DNA from: Marisa cornuarietis
Taxonomy: Eukaryota; Mollusca; Gastropoda; Architaenioglossa; Ampullariidae
Reading direction: 5' to 3'
Assembly (NCBI GenBank): GCA_004794655.1
Contig: SMMW01000001.1
Location: 3,841,001 to 3,905,000, forward strand
DNA: 64,000 bases
Shown: in pieces, positions 49,801-63,862 of the stretch
Layout: every line of letters starts with the position of its first letter
How positions within the stretch are numbered: the stretch's first letter is position 1
The notes under the pieces: generated by a model
The model's input: only the letters and a program-made list of their open reading frames with translations
The model's database searches: none
What the model was told of the DNA's origin: nothing
Translations under genes and position numbers: made by a program

Positions 49801-52800
49801 CCCCTTTCGGTTCAAACCATTCAGTCAGTTCCACGTGTCAAAAATGCGTTAATAACTTTCTTATTCCTCCTGCAGTTCAAAGCTGTCCATGTTACGATGT
49901 GTGCAGTGTTTGGGTATATAGCTGCTGTGTGTGAGCGAATGGAAAAGAGAGAGAACTTTTTTTAAAGGAGACTTCCACAATTTTTGATCCTGTATTACTT
50001 ATGTTTATCATTGTTATGAAAAACGCGAAAGCCTGTCTTCATTTTTTGATTCGGCGCTTTTCAAGATCCTTATCTATCATTACCTCCTCCTCCTCACCAT
50101 CATCATGATCATCGTCATCAATCTACTTCGAGCATAGTTTTATCATAAACGAGCTCTAACTCGTGCAACAATGACGTAGTGTACCCAAAGATCACAAGAA
50201 CGTGCCAACACGTAACATAGAAGAGAAAACTGTCGCGATTTTTATTTCTTTGGAGCGAAGAACATCCTTTTTTGTTGGTAATACATGAATCCAGAGGGCA
50301 CGAGGGAAGACAAAGTAGGAAGGCAGCTGTGGAAGTAACTATGAGATCTCTCCGTCACAAGCACCAGTAATTTCCTCGGCAGAAAACAAATCCACTCAAA
50401 AAATATCTTAAACGGTACAGTTTATCTGTGCATTCTGGTCTAAACGGTCTGTCCCAAAAAAAACTAACGTGAAGAGCTCAAAGCGAGCGAACGTAATCTA
50501 AAAGCCAGAAGCCAATAAGAGGTGAACAGGTATCCATGTGCTCAAGGAGTACCTTGCTTTCTACCACCGCCAAAAACGAACATGATCAAAGAGTGATTAC
50601 AGCGATATGTAAATAAAAACAACGTTTTCAAGCTCACAACTCTCCTCCACCCCTATCCCACTGTCTACAACAAATTCTCCCATACCACTAACTGTGTATT
50701 CGGATAAAGAAACATGTATTCCGAAAAAAACATGATTATGGAGAAACGGATTTACTCTCAGTAAACAACCATTTTTTTTTAGACTACCGATTGTGTTCTC
50801 GTTAAAGAGTATGTAAGGGATCCGGAAGCGAATCTGTCTTGAAAGTTAACATTGTGCTTGAGGCTGTGATGCCAGCCAGCGACCCGCCTGTACATAGTAG
50901 TCCCTGGTCGCTGACAACAATGTCTGGAGGGGATAAACAGCTCATCGGTCTTCTCCTCTGCTCCGTGTCGTCTGCAGGAAGCTATTTGTTTTAGTACATG
51001 TGTTCCATACAGTTTGTTGGCAAGAGCCAGCTGTTCCTACTAGGTGTTATTTTAGAGGATGTGCCTGTCTTGCCTTATGGGATAGCACCTCCACATCCAT
51101 GTGCTAGCTTCAGCTGTTTGACCTCCGACGACTGGAGTTCATCATCTGACCACAGTGATGCCCTCGCCCTCGACATTTCACCTCGATGCTGTAGCGGTCA
51201 CAGGAGAAGGCGGGTTGGTTACTGTCATGTGAGCCACCTGCTGGTTGTGGCATAAACACAACATAGTATCTCAACATATCCTGTCATATAGGCCACCTGC
51301 TGGGAATGGTATAAACATAACACATTATATAATCTTACTCTGTCTAGACAGGGTCTGTCTATTCCTGCACAGCACAGGCTCAAATACCTAGACAACCCGC
51401 TGTTGCTAATTTATTCTTGCAGCTGCTGTTAACACTCATTTTAGTAGTTCCAGATGAATGATTACCTGTAAAGACTATTTACTGGGAAAAATACGCGTTA
51501 TTAAATAGAAAAGAACATGCGTGTGCGCCCAGCTTGCTCATAACTACCTCAAACTAGTGGTGAATAATAGCCAAGAAAGATTATTTGGTTGAGGTTGAGG
51601 AAAGAGGGACATGGTGGGCATTTCCAGTACAACCTGTCTTCAATATGAGGGAATCGATTCATCGTCCTATAGGAGAACCCTACTCATGCTTTGAATCCAT
51701 CCAAGACAGCTGTTTTGCAGTCTGCAAAAGACCAACATCGGCTGGGAAGATATTCATGTTGGGAAGCTGAATAAACGGCACAAAGACATCAGTGTTGAAA
51801 GTCGTTTCTCTGAGACAAAAATTCTAGAAGCCGGTCTACTCAGGATAATTTGCCCGCATTTCTACTGATTTCTAAAGCCACAGAAGATGTACCTAGGATC
51901 TAACCGTCAGCCAGTCCCATTTCTAAGGGATTTGGATCTGATCAGCTTCGAAGAAGGCATTATAAATTGAAGTAGTTCAAAAGAATTATCTTGAAGATGC
52001 AGATGGCTAGCCGAATAAGCTCCGAACTATAACACAAACAGATCATTTGTAAAGTGGAGTTTGTTCAAAACCAAAATGTTTGTAAAGTTTCAAAATTCAG
52101 TGTCACCAGACAACAAACTCCTGCACATGATAAGAAAGGCTAGAAAAATTGCTTTAACACTGTTGAGGCCACAACCTGTCAGGCAATCGTATATCCTGAA
52201 TGTGCGGAGGTACACGGATTGATAGAACTTTCTGCCTATCATCAGTGCAAGATTAACTAGAGAAAATGAGTGACAAATTCTCATGCATACTTTATTTTCA
52301 TACACCCCTGTCGACAACAGTTAAATCCCGTACACAGGCAATCACACCACGGACTTGTATTACTGGACTGTTTGCAGACGATTTTTTTCAGTGGAGTCAT
52401 AGAACGATACTGGTTACAAATAGCTTCCGGTTTAGTCACGTTTCTGTTGAACTACTAGAACGAGGCCGGTGTATAAGAAGCTTCCGGTTTATTCACATTC
52501 ATTGTTAAGGCTCGCCGAGACTAACAGTGGAGAACTTTGCAAGAGGCTCAGCGTTGGTCTCGGCAGACAGACAGCAATCCACCTATACACGTCCGTGATC
52601 ACACCAGACAGAAGCACCAGATAAATGGATCCCGAATCCAAACCTTTATTTGAAAATAATTCAACGCTAAAATTGCCCTCCTACAACATTCCCGTATCCC
52701 GACCCCCGGAGAGAGAAAGAAAGAGAGAGAGAGAGAAAGATCTTCACGTTTCTACAACAGGGGGTTGCCAACAATATTAGGATTAGCACGGACTAATGCA

Positions 52801-55800
52801 CACCAGGCTAATGGCAAATAATTATGTATAATGGTGTGAGGGATTCCTGCCCATCTGTAACATGGCATTGTGCAGTGTTTCTATTTCAGAACGTGCAAAA
52901 TCTTATTCCTCTTTCAAGAGGAACTACCACCTGCTGCCAGACTAAAAACAAGACGGAAACGAGGGGCACTCATTTATATCAAGCAAGGTTTTCCCTTGGA
53001 ACCGACCCGGTGACACCGTCCAGAAATTCCATCAAGCTGTTCGGCAGTTCTGAAATACCAGTAATCAGTTTTGTCATCTGGTCGATACCCCACCTCTCGT
53101 GAGGGGGAGAAAAAAAAACAGGGTAACGTTTGCTTTTCTTTTATTTCATTCCAAGATTGCACTGGTTACTGGGAGCGCCATTCGTGGAAAAAAAACTCAA
53201 ACTCTCCAATCTCTTCTTTCGTTACTCGTTGGTCTGTGTGTTCGTCTGCTTCTTACATCCCCTCTTCCTCAACCCAAACTCTTGGCCTAACTCTTCATCT
53301 TTCTTCCTCCCTTCCTCACCTACCTGCCTGCCTGCAATTTACGCACCAAAATATTTTCAGAGAATGTGTCTATTCTTGCAAACGCTACACCCGCATTAAA
53401 TTGGGGAAATTGTGTATTGTCGCAGTTGGCTAAATTCTGAAGACATCGATCGTCTAGTATTAACACAGTTACATCAGGTGACTTCTGAAAATAAAATATC
53501 GTATCATCATAATCTCACAACCGTATCGCATTATCACAATAACCCAAGGCAGTTAAACGTAATGATGTAGAGGAAGACGATAACTTTTTTCCCTGAAGAC
53601 CCCAAAATTTAGTTAAACTAAAAAATCTCTAGCGGACTCCTAAAAAAAGTCACCGCAAGCATGTTCTTTTACAAGAAAATCCGCTGACTGAACTATTTAT
53701 TCATTCAAATTTTCTGTTCCCTGTTTAATAAACAACAAAACTTGCATTACGAATGAATTTCTGCTATGTTATAATAAACAATAGAATTAATTATTGCTAC
53801 AGTTTACGGGGACGCAAGAACAAGTCATAAATCCACAGGGACGACAAATACACAAAAACAACCAAAGTCAAAAATGAAAAACTGCTGTTTATCTTTTTTT
53901 GCATCTTTTTTTTTCATAATGCACAATCCATCTTCAGTCCATGTTTCTGTACCTTTCAGCCACATGTAATGAGGGAATATCGACATTAACACCAGTAAGT
54001 AGCGACAGTGTTTATGCAGCAAGTCTAGTGCTTTGGCGAATGAATCATAGGTGCAGCATATGTTGGGCTAAGTAGGAGGAAGAATGTTTTCACGGTATAT
54101 GACCTGCCCCACACGTCCTCACCTATAAAGTGTACAACCTACTGCTGCAAGATGATGACTTGGCTAAAGACGACGGGAGTAGTGTATGGCACACTGTGCA
54201 GCATAATGGCAAATAAACAATGATGGACAAGATCTGATAAAAAAATAATGTAGGTGTAGGGAAAGGGAAGACTCGAGAGACTGACAGGAATAGCCGCCCC
54301 ATCAAGTCAAAATGCAGATATTAAGGTGGGATGATAGTTCATAACACCATGAGAACGAACTGAGCCTACATGGACGTTAAGGGTGTACTTTGCCTAGGGT
54401 ATAGTTAGGGTTACTGAGCCTTCCATCACAGCGTATTGAGAAGATCTTGAGATCAGAGGTCCTTTGGGGAGCCTGACTCCAGAAACATCTGATAAACATG
54501 ACTAGCGAACACCTTCAAGATTGTTCGTCTAAGTCTGCCAACATGGTACTCTCCTAAACCATCAAAGATTATGGTAAAGAATTGTATCTGTACCCCAAGC
54601 GAATGGAGTTTCTTTTAGGAGGTGAGAATACCGCAACACATTCGAGAGAAACTAAAACAGCAAAAGAACATTCTGTTCATGTTGTTTGCGGCATGAAATC
54701 TCGTCTCGTTGCCAGGCAGTCTAGGGTCTTGAAGCATTGTCCTTGTTAATCCGAGTCCCATCATCGCAGCCTGTCAGCCCATGCACGCTTGGCGCTCGTT
54801 TCCTCTTGTACGTGACTCATGGAAAAGACAGACTGTCGAGGGCTTTCTTATGCAGGCTTTAGACAAGCGACGTTCCTGAGCAAGGGCAGGCAGTACGACC
54901 ATCGCGATAATAAGCTTTATGCTATGTGGACAAAAGGGTATACGATGGAATTGGCCAACAAACAATAGCTTAAAAGGCGCATTCTTGTCAGCTCTGGTCG
55001 TGTCGAGGAGCAGAGGATGGAAAGCATGTTAAAACTGAGGTCTTGCGCTCACTATCAAGCAAACTGCAAGTCACCATCAGCGCACGCGGTGTAACACCTG
55101 ACACGACTGCAACAGTCTGACGACATACAAGATAAAGTAAAGCGTCCACAGCCGTTCTTTGGTTCGAAAAGGTTAATCAAGTCGATAGTTCTCTGCCATG
55201 AAGGTTTCCTTGCCACCTGCTGAAAGGTGGGCCACTAAAACCGCTGAAGTGTTGCGTTCATTTTTGCTGGATCATCTGCCGCAACATCGAGGGCAATAAC
55301 AAAAATGGGAGCTGAAAAGCATTTTAGTGGTCAGAGTGGTGACTGGTGATCGTAAGAGAGGTGTTTTCGCTCACAGCCGAATACCATTAAACGAAGAAAA
55401 TAAAAAGATGTCTCACGTAAGGGAACCATGTATCCAAGCGTATCAGAAAATGCTCAGGAAATAAAGATAAAATAGTAGGCCTAAGGCAGTGACATCGCTG
55501 TGTGCAAACAAGGTTGTAAAAACTGGGAATTAAGTGGTTGTTCGGATAAAAGATTATTATTACCTCCCCCCTCTTCTTTGCAGCGCAATCCAGCACACTG
55601 AGACCACACACTACCATCTGTACAACAACGCAATCATAATAAATGGCAGTAAGGGTTAGCAGTGAGTAGTGTTTAACAATAAGTTTTAAATTTTAATTCT
55701 AGGTGTACTAGAGAATACGCTGATGATCTCCATAGCCGATGAAAAGCAGGTACTTAAAGGACTATCAATTACCGAGTCGATACTAATGGTGTAAATCATT

Positions 55801-55837
55801 ATCTCCATTACCACGAGGCTATACCAATTTAGATCGT

Positions 55838-55870
55838 TATCAATTACCGTGTCAGCAATGGTAATTGATA
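55838..55870. repeat. Small perfect hairpin, 11-bp stem
   Basis: TATCAATTACC (55838-55848) and GGTAATTGATA (55860-55870) flank an 11-base loop. The same TATCAATTACC word also occurs at 55763-55773, so the locus may be a decayed repeat. Confidence 0.7.
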
Positions 55871-57115
55871 TCACTATCCAATACTGTCAATAATGACGGC
55901 TTAGATATTTGTCTATGACTGTACTGATACTGAGAGTTGAGATAAATCCATTTCTGTGTTCATGATAACAGATTCTTCACTACCCGAAAAAGCGCCAAAT
56001 AGAAAGAAACTTTATACTTTATACACTATATATCGACATCGTGAGCTCAGAATATGTCCCCCACCCCCAGAAATGTAAATACTATTCTGGGAGGATTTAT
56101 TTTACAGTCAAGTCCACCAAGAAATCGAAGTTCAGCATATAGAAAGTATTAACCACATCCACAAACGGAAATTCAAACGAAGCGGAAATAATGCACATTT
56201 GAAATACAGATCACCTGACCTATAAAATACTGATAATGATAACTCAGATCTCGCCTAGCTATATAAAATAATTTTAGGCTAAATTAAAGTCAGTCATCAT
56301 GTTTATTTCAGTGAAGTTCCTATTTATTTATCCCGTCCTTTTTGAGCCCATGCGACAACTGAAGCCGTCGACGATAGAACAGAAAGCATGACCTTCCTGA
56401 ACTAAGTCATCACTTGAATAAAGTTGTTACACGACTTGAGTAGGAAGTTTATCTTGAACTAATTTGATTTTTAAATGATGTTTTGTCAAACACTGGCACG
56501 TTTTGGTTTACTAATATTTGTATCCTGGAGTCATGTGCACCTGAAATGGGAATAGTTTGAATGTGGTTACGAAGTCATCGAAATATTTATCTCTGCTACC
56601 TGTAGGGTGTTAGAGACTGGCAGTGAAGTGAACGAGTGCCACTGTTGTAAGTTTTAAAATGAGGCTTGAAATACATTGTCTTTAATTGGGAGCCAAATTC
56701 TGAGCATCAGAAGGTGTAAACTGTGCGAAAATGTACTTCTGCAAACGTAGGTGTTACTTGCAGGTGCAGTTACGATTTCAGTAAGTTTATCAGCTTAAAC
56801 ATTAAAACAAGAAGATTCAACCACAGAAAAGCTTATTAGCGGAGTTGGTGGCACTTAGTAATCTACTGTGCTTGACTAGAGGCCTTACAAAGGCTTTTTC
56901 TTGCATGTGAACTTTTAAAAAAAATTCCTACAGTAATCCAAGTATAACTGACAGTTTTCATCTTTCTTAGTTTTTTCCTTATTCAAATTTATCGTTTCAC
57001 AAACCTTCACAATAAAATCTGCTTCCCGTTTCAAAGGATTCAATAAAACGCGTTTTTAAATTTGCATACTAGTAAGCAAAGTGGATGGAGCCCCAAACGT
57101 TTTCTAACTTAATTA

Positions 57116-57118
<3 letters not shown>

Positions 57119-57199
<81 letters not shown>
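57119..57199 (+). repeat. (TC)n joined to (AC)n compound microsatellite
   Basis: About 36 bp of TC followed directly by about 45 bp of AC. The junction is clean. Confidence 0.98.
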
Positions 57200-57203
<4 letters not shown>

Positions 57204-57579
57204 ATCTGTGATAAGTGGATTGTAATTTAATTACATATCATCACGCTGAAGGTCACGATCATTGCTGGGTCTATTGATATCCCGAGGTAAGCCTTGTGAC
57301 ATAATGATGTGGGAAGCGGTAACATATGTCAACAAAGAATGTTCGAGAGACAACGGGATTAGGGTCACCAAACATAAAAAGCTAAAACAAAAACAACAAC
57401 AACAATAACAATCCACCTAAAATCGTCTCTTTTCCCCGGCAAGTAGGTATGGGTGGGTGGGTGGCGGAATAAACCAGCAGGTGGGCGGTAACTAAACGGC
57501 CTGAAAACGTCCATGCCACGTACCACATGATTTTATAACCACAACGTGTTACAATAGCAGCTCATCAACACTTACGCTC

Positions 57580-58300
57580 AGCAGTCGGTGTCGCCAGCAA
57601 ATGAATTCCTAGCTGCTCGTCTCCTCACCAAAGTTTTAGCGGCGTGGCACAAAGCTCGGTATTCAGCACAGCACGCCACTCTTCCTTCTCACGATTTGCA
57701 CGCGCGTGTGTGTGTGTGCGCGTGCGCGTGTGTGCAAGTTCACAGCCTCCTGTCAGAGTCGTGTACGTCGTCAGCTGCTGTCCCCCTTTTTCATGTTCTG
57801 TCGCCCAACAGCAAAATTTCGCGATCCTGACCCGGATTCGTCTGTACAACGCATGGTTTGCCAAGCTTCACAGGAGGGTCACTCGTGAAACCTGTGGTCC
57901 ACCTGTGCGAGTTCAATACGCCAGTTCAGAGAGTGGGGGGGGGGGAGCTTGGCAACCGAAACCACGCGCCAGAACGCGCACCTGTGGCATTCGACTCGCA
58001 CTACAGAGCTGTATAGACGGTGAAGCCTTCTTGTTTGGATGCAAGCGTGGCGCACAGTCAGTGCTTGCTGCTGCTGCTGCTGCCGCTGGTGGTGGATGCT
58101 CGCTTCTGCTGCCGCGTTGCGCGGTGGTGTTCCTTACTGCGTAGCACTCGCCGCGCCAGTCTCCACGTCAGGCGCAGTGGACGAGAAGAGAGATGGAAGA
58201 GGCGGATCAATACCGCACGCCTCGGGACCCTGTCCCCCCCCATCTCCTCCAATCCCCAACCTCCCTCCCCCCCCCACTGGTCACGCTACTTCTTCCTTCC
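57580..58300. promoter_or_regulatory. GC-rich, CpG-containing island (possible promoter or 5' exon)
   Basis: This is the longest GC-rich stretch outside recognised exons, with many CG dinucleotides (for example GCCGCGTTGCGCGG and CGCGCCAGAACGCGCACC) in AT-rich surroundings. It holds a short (CTG)n run at 58062-58083 and C runs at 58221-58280. Overlapping open frames up to 166 codons exist in several frames but none has a recognised domain. A promoter is one reading; orientation is not determined. Confidence 0.3.
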
Positions 58301-61300
58301 CTTGCTAATCCTTGGGGACTTCAAGATGTTGTCTCATACAATCTGGCGTTACGACTGTTATTGTGCTTTATGAGCTCGGTGTTTATACGTGAGTGAGCGC
58401 TGTGTGAAGAACGTTTGTGTCGTTGAACGTATGTGGACAGTACATTAGATGTCCTTTTGTTTATATTTCGATCTCTTCACATAACTGGGCGAAGGTTGAC
58501 TTTCGCTTCTCGGCGACACGTAGTTCAGGATATCGAGTACTTGTACTGGACGAATGGAGAGACACTCGGATGCAGAGTTGTAGCAGATTATTACACGATA
58601 AACATCAGCGTTATCAGAGTATCGTTGCCCGTTTAATGTTGGCAATGTCGAGCTGTTTCTTTAACGTCTGCGTAATGCGTAATGATCTTCCAGCCAGCAA
58701 TGAAAATGTGGAGTTAGTTCAGTAATTACAAGACAACAGATTTTACGACTTACAAGGTGTGGGTGTGTCTTTATCGACAAGGTCACGTAACTTAGTCTAA
58801 TGTATACAATGCTTAGAAATCAGGTTAAAAGTGATTTATATATTTTTTAAATTTATTTACCGCAGTCCTCTTTAAAGGCCGTCGAAATTAAACTTTTTTG
58901 CTACAAGTGTGTGCAGTCTTGGATAACAAAGACGCCAGTTTAATTGGAGTCCAGTTTCAGTATCTACTCTGCATCCTTTTCTGGCGCTTCGTGATATCTA
59001 AATTTTACGACTAAAATACCAACAGGAGGCCGTGTCTGATTCTTAGTGCTCCCCAACATGCCTGAAACCTCGGCGAAACTCGGAACCGAACTGTCCAAGT
59101 ACTACAGTTCCGGAGAAAAGTCTTTAAATAGCTATTCCGCTATTTTACAAGGCAAATACGAAACTTAAATAAAAAATCGAGATAGAAGCAACTGTTATCA
59201 TGAACAAAGTATGAAAAAGGTCGATGACACATCATGCTGACTGGATTCCTGTGAACGTAAAAGCCAGACACGATCGCATATTCCTTGCTAGTAGGATTGG
59301 TCACGTGATTTGTAGCGCGAGATTTCGTATCTACAATCCACAGCTCAAGCTTTTTTCCGGTTGCCTCATCCTTTATCGCAACATCCCCTCAACAATTCTA
59401 AAACATCACAAGACGGAAGCAATTTCCTGCCAGATTAACCAACTAGACTGAGAGCTTGCATATAGGTGAACGAAAGCTGTACCTCATTTGCCTGATTAAT
59501 CGACTAATTCGACCGAAGTTAAATAAACTTAGAGTCCTCTGATATGTCGACTGAATTGATGTTTACCAATAACAACACCGACCTAATCAGCTCGAGCTCT
59601 TTGTGAAGTCTACATCTCCTGACTGACTGACTATAGACTGTTTCCTAATGATCGATGTCATGTGATCAGTGAGGGCAATAAACACGTGACACTGACGGAG
59701 GACGTGGGTCCAGAACATGTCAGCCGTTTTTTCTCAAAGCCCACAGCAACCGCAGAAAAGAAAAATGAAAACAGATCGGTCGATAAGCAGAAAGAAACTC
59801 ATTCAATTCGTTGGGAAAAAAAACTATCGACTGATCGTGTCCTTTGCAGTTGGGGCAACTTCTCCCTCGTTATTCTGTTTTATTATCGCATCTTGCGTGG
59901 CGGGGGTTGCACAAGTCAAGTACAGTGACAAATGGCTCAGATTTAAGACGAGGAGGACGTTTTCATAAATGGCCCGAGAGAGATCATCGCCAGCTACTGT
60001 ATCAAGGTAAACTGGAGCAGAGGTCTGTAGGGACTCCACGTGAAGCCGTCCAACCGAACAAGATACCAGACCAGTCTGACCTCACATACAGATATTCTCG
60101 TCAATCGAGGAGCTACATCCCGTACATGCCACCATGAAGTTAAAATGTCCCTCGTACGAGAAGTATAATTGTTTAAGAACTTCGCAAAGCCACCACTGAA
60201 ATTGAGATAACGGGTTCCCCCCCCCTCTTCTTCCCTCTGTGTCACGTACAGTACGATTTTCTATTATCTATATAAGTGCGTAATTCGATGAGCAATCGTG
60301 GTAATTCCCACTCCACCCGGCACACACACACACACGCACGTGAGTGTTCCAGATATGTTAATGTTTTTCAAATAAAATGTGCTTGTGTAACGAGTGCGTG
60401 TGTATGTATGTGTCCGTGCGTGCGTGCATGCTAAAAGTGAGTGTGCGGCTGTCCTTGAGAGTACGTGTGCTGAGAAATGCTTGCAGGAAACTTCTCCAAA
60501 CCCCAGGGCTGTTAGTCACACACATGACGTCAACGCCAGATCACCAACTGTATGTTTACAAGTTCTGTTTATAAGCTTTATACAAGAACACACTACCTGG
60601 CACACATGTCCGCGCATTGTGCAGATCTCTAGCTGAATGTCAAGCAGTTTTAACTGTTAAAAACAATCCGTCCTGTATATATACCCAGTAGCTGCTACAA
60701 GGTATTTGCACTGCGTATGTATGTCCGCCCATGTGCGCAGATGGGTGTAAACATAAGAACAAAGTTAGTATCTTAAGCATTCTGTAAGTGAACCCCTCGG
60801 CTTTTTTACTTTACTTAACCGATACAAACACTTAAAATTTCAGCTGCTTTTTTTTTTTAGATGTATACGCTGGACAGCTATATGTCTTTTTTCATATTAT
60901 TGGCCCTCATGGTGTACTGCATGCGCATCACGGAATATTCGAGGTCAGATATTTGCAAAACCAACGCTTCTGAATGGCATCTACCAACTTTCGACAACAA
61001 TGTCATTTATGGAAGCAGGATCATAAGAAGAATCGTTTCGGTTTTTCACTTTTCAAAAACAAGTATAAGAACGAAGGGGTCAGGTTCCACTCGTACAGTC
61101 GTGCTAGCTAGATGCTAAGCTGCTTACAGAATATCAGCAGTACATGAGAGGAGTATCAGTCCTCACTGGTCTTCGGGCGTCCAAAATCAGCCCGTCAATC
61201 TCAAGCCAGCCTACTTCCGTCTAAGCCGGACTCAGACTGTTGGACTATGTTCAATAAAACGTGGCAACAGACTAGGAAGTCGGACCGTCTGCACCAAAAA

Positions 61301-62346
61301 AAGCGTCATTAAATTTTGCCGACATTGGGTAAGATCTTTTGTGCAGACATTTTTTTCTCTCTGCGGTCTTTGTTGGGGTGAGCTGAGGGAACCGTCTTCA
61401 TCTTCGTCGTGGACTGACTAAAGTCAAACTACGTAAAATCGACAGAAAGGAAACCTCTATTTTGTTAAGAGGGTGCAGACAGCTAAACCACTGAACCTAA
61501 AAGCAACTGAAAATAAAAACAAGGTAGAAATCGAAGGGATATCCTTCCTTCACGTAATCACCTTCTTGCTTCTAGTCTGCATACACGAAACACTACCCAA
61601 CTGGACTACATGCACTCCGATATTTCACACAAGCTCCTATCAGTCCATAGTCTTCGCTCAGATGTCTGCATGTGGTGACACCGCCTGTGACGCGGGCAAA
61701 ATCGAACCACTTGACCACGCTACAGTCGAGAAAAACAACAACTAATTGGATTTTTATGTGCTTGCTTCCTGTTTTGTGGCAGGCTGTATACTGTTCCCTC
61801 TATGCACCACATCATCATATTTCGATCGACCAATGAAATATTATTTTAAAGGAATATTCTGGACGTGCGATATGATTCGCCTTTCCACAGAAACGCCAGA
61901 TTCAAGTGAAACAAAAAAAATGTGAGATTTTTCCCAGTACATAAAAAAATGTAAATTTATCTTCCCATTGTCCAATATGCGAATATTTTTAATCTCACTC
62001 TTAACCGCAAAGTGCCGAAACGTCAAACCTCCTGCGATCCCGAAAGTCTCGCTAAAATGGCAGATGTACTGGCAATGAACTCAGCATGATTTTTCAATCT
62101 AACTTCCAATGTCACGAGCGTTCGTCGCAAAACTACAGCGGTGTGACCTTCACACACACATTTCCAAACTTAGTCAAACCTTCGACGAGATTTTCGCGGT
62201 TAAAAATGGCTTTGACCGAGGTGCCAGATGTTACTTAGCCGACGTTTCTGCAATTTTGCTCCCTCCTCTTTTGTGGAATTGTCCTTTGCGTTAATTTAAT
62301 TCATACACACACGTGTGCAGCTTTATTTTCTGTATCAAGAAGCCTC

Positions 62347-62388
<42 letters not shown>

Positions 62389-62389
62389 G
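62347..62389 (+). repeat. (TAA)n microsatellite
   Basis: About 42 bp of TAA units next to a type II SINE relic and possibly derived from its tail. Confidence 0.97.
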
Positions 62390-62520
62390 GATTTATGGTG
62401 AGTCAGCAGCAGCTAAGCCATGCTATCAACTATAAGTGTAACGGAGGAGAGATGTGAGAGCCATCTCCCATGATGCTCACTGTCGTGATCACAAGCGCTA
62501 TACCTGCACCACCAGAACGT
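62390..62520 (-). mobile_element. SINE type II relic with (TAA)n tail
   Basis: GGTGAGTCAGCAGCAGCTAA resembles the type II tail with many changes, and GTGATCACAAGCGCTATAC at the far side resembles the tRNA-like head. The adjacent (TAA)n at 62347-62389 lies where the simple 3' tail of a minus-strand SINE should be. Confidence 0.5.
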
Positions 62521-63773
62521 CCTAGCTACGGGCTAAGAGGTAGGAATAATTAATAATTCAAACATTTCAGTCAATAATGACCTCTAAACAGAAGGAACCA
62601 GCGAAGAAGATTTCTCATACAGTTTCTAAAGAAGAGGCTGAGTTTAAAAGAATGATAACTGCGGGAAATTTAAGCTATCTCTCACTAAATGCTCTCTCTC
62701 TCTCTCTGTAGTAAATCGAACACACAGAACCCTATAACGAGATTAGAAAGGAGAATATTAACAAGAAAAACAAGAAGAAAGAGGAGAGAGTTAACAGAAG
62801 AGGTCGATTTGACCACTGAGTCAGTTCGACCGCAACCACGAGTCGATTCGACTATATCTTTTCACCCATGCGAAAATTCGACCCCCAAAAAGATAAACTT
62901 TGATTTTGTGTCTTTATCGCTTTTCAACGATTTCAAAAATATATTTCGTGAAACTTCGAGTAGTTGTTACTGTTTTACTAGGTTGGCACACTAAGTTATT
63001 GTTACTGGTTTGTATTCCGCTGCGAATATCGCGCTCAAGTGAAATGTCAATACGCAGTTGTGCTGTGTGCGCATATGTGTAAACAGATTCAATATCCTGT
63101 AAGGATTTATACATTTTGTCAACCTTATTTTTGTGTGCCACGTCCATGTGAATACACATCGGTAAGCGTCTGAATCGACTTACAGCAGTGGTCGAAGCGA
63201 CATGCCTGACCGAGTCGAGTTGGACAAATGAGTAAATACTCAAACTGACCGGGCCCCAGGGTTTGCAAACGATCCGAGTCATCGAACTATCAGTTTAGAA
63301 TGTTGAGTGAACAATACATCACACATACACACATCAAAAGACCAAAAACCGTGCATCAAGTCTTATGTGCGAACTGTCAATAAGGTGTCTTAATCACTCG
63401 ATTCTGTAGAATATTTTTAACTGTTTTACACAAACCCTAAGACAGTGCTTTCACAGTATATGTTGTCTCTTCAAAAGCTTTTTCCCTCGCTTGGCCACTG
63501 GATTCGTAGAGCTTTGGGTTTGACCTGATAAAATTATCAAATGGGCCGTAAACAGCTAGTGTGGCGTGCCAATTAATAATTCTCAAAAACTTACCTGTTC
63601 TCTTACGAGATTTACGGGGTCTGGACTTTCATCTGTTTTGCACATCAAGGTAAATTCCTATTCTGCAACGTATGTCCCACAGTGTGTGAGAGCGAGCATT
63701 AGAACGTGCGTTCAATGATACACCTAGAGATGATTTCGCTCTATGATGGAGGAAACCGTAGTATCTCGAGAAA

Positions 63774-63862
63774 GCCCCTGATAACAGGTGTCACATACAG
63801 GGGCCTCTCACTGCAGAGGGGACAAGCAAGCGTTTTAACCGCTACACTACCGGGCGCTCCTT
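63774..63862 (-). mobile_element. SINE type I/II head fragment lacking the B box
   Basis: On the minus strand: GCCCGGTAGTGTAGCGGTTA and CACTGCAGTGAG-like text as in type I, then directly TGTATGTGACACCTGTTATC. The roughly 35 bases that carry the B box in other copies are missing, and the 3' tail is absent. Confidence 0.75.

Larger units (their letters stand above)
44138..57579. other. 5' flank of the minus-strand SPEC3/stum gene
   Basis: About 13 kb of mostly AT-rich DNA. Its 5' UTR exons and promoter should lie here or further right but could not be placed. Contains the microsatellites listed, a two-copy 59-bp-period direct repeat at 51222-51329 (around GCCACCTGCTGG), a GA-rich stretch at 52710-52740 and a small hairpin at 55838-55870. 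No gene is recognised. Confidence 0.5.

Noticed and set aside
57644..58373. Open frames in the CpG-containing island, one with a Leu run resembling a signal peptide
   Set aside because: The Leu run comes from a (CTG)n repeat, several frames are open at once, and no family is recognised.
61675..61740. Minus-strand GTAGCGTGGTCAAGTGG resembling an A box
   Set aside because: The B-box-like part follows too closely for a tRNA, and no SINE core was found.
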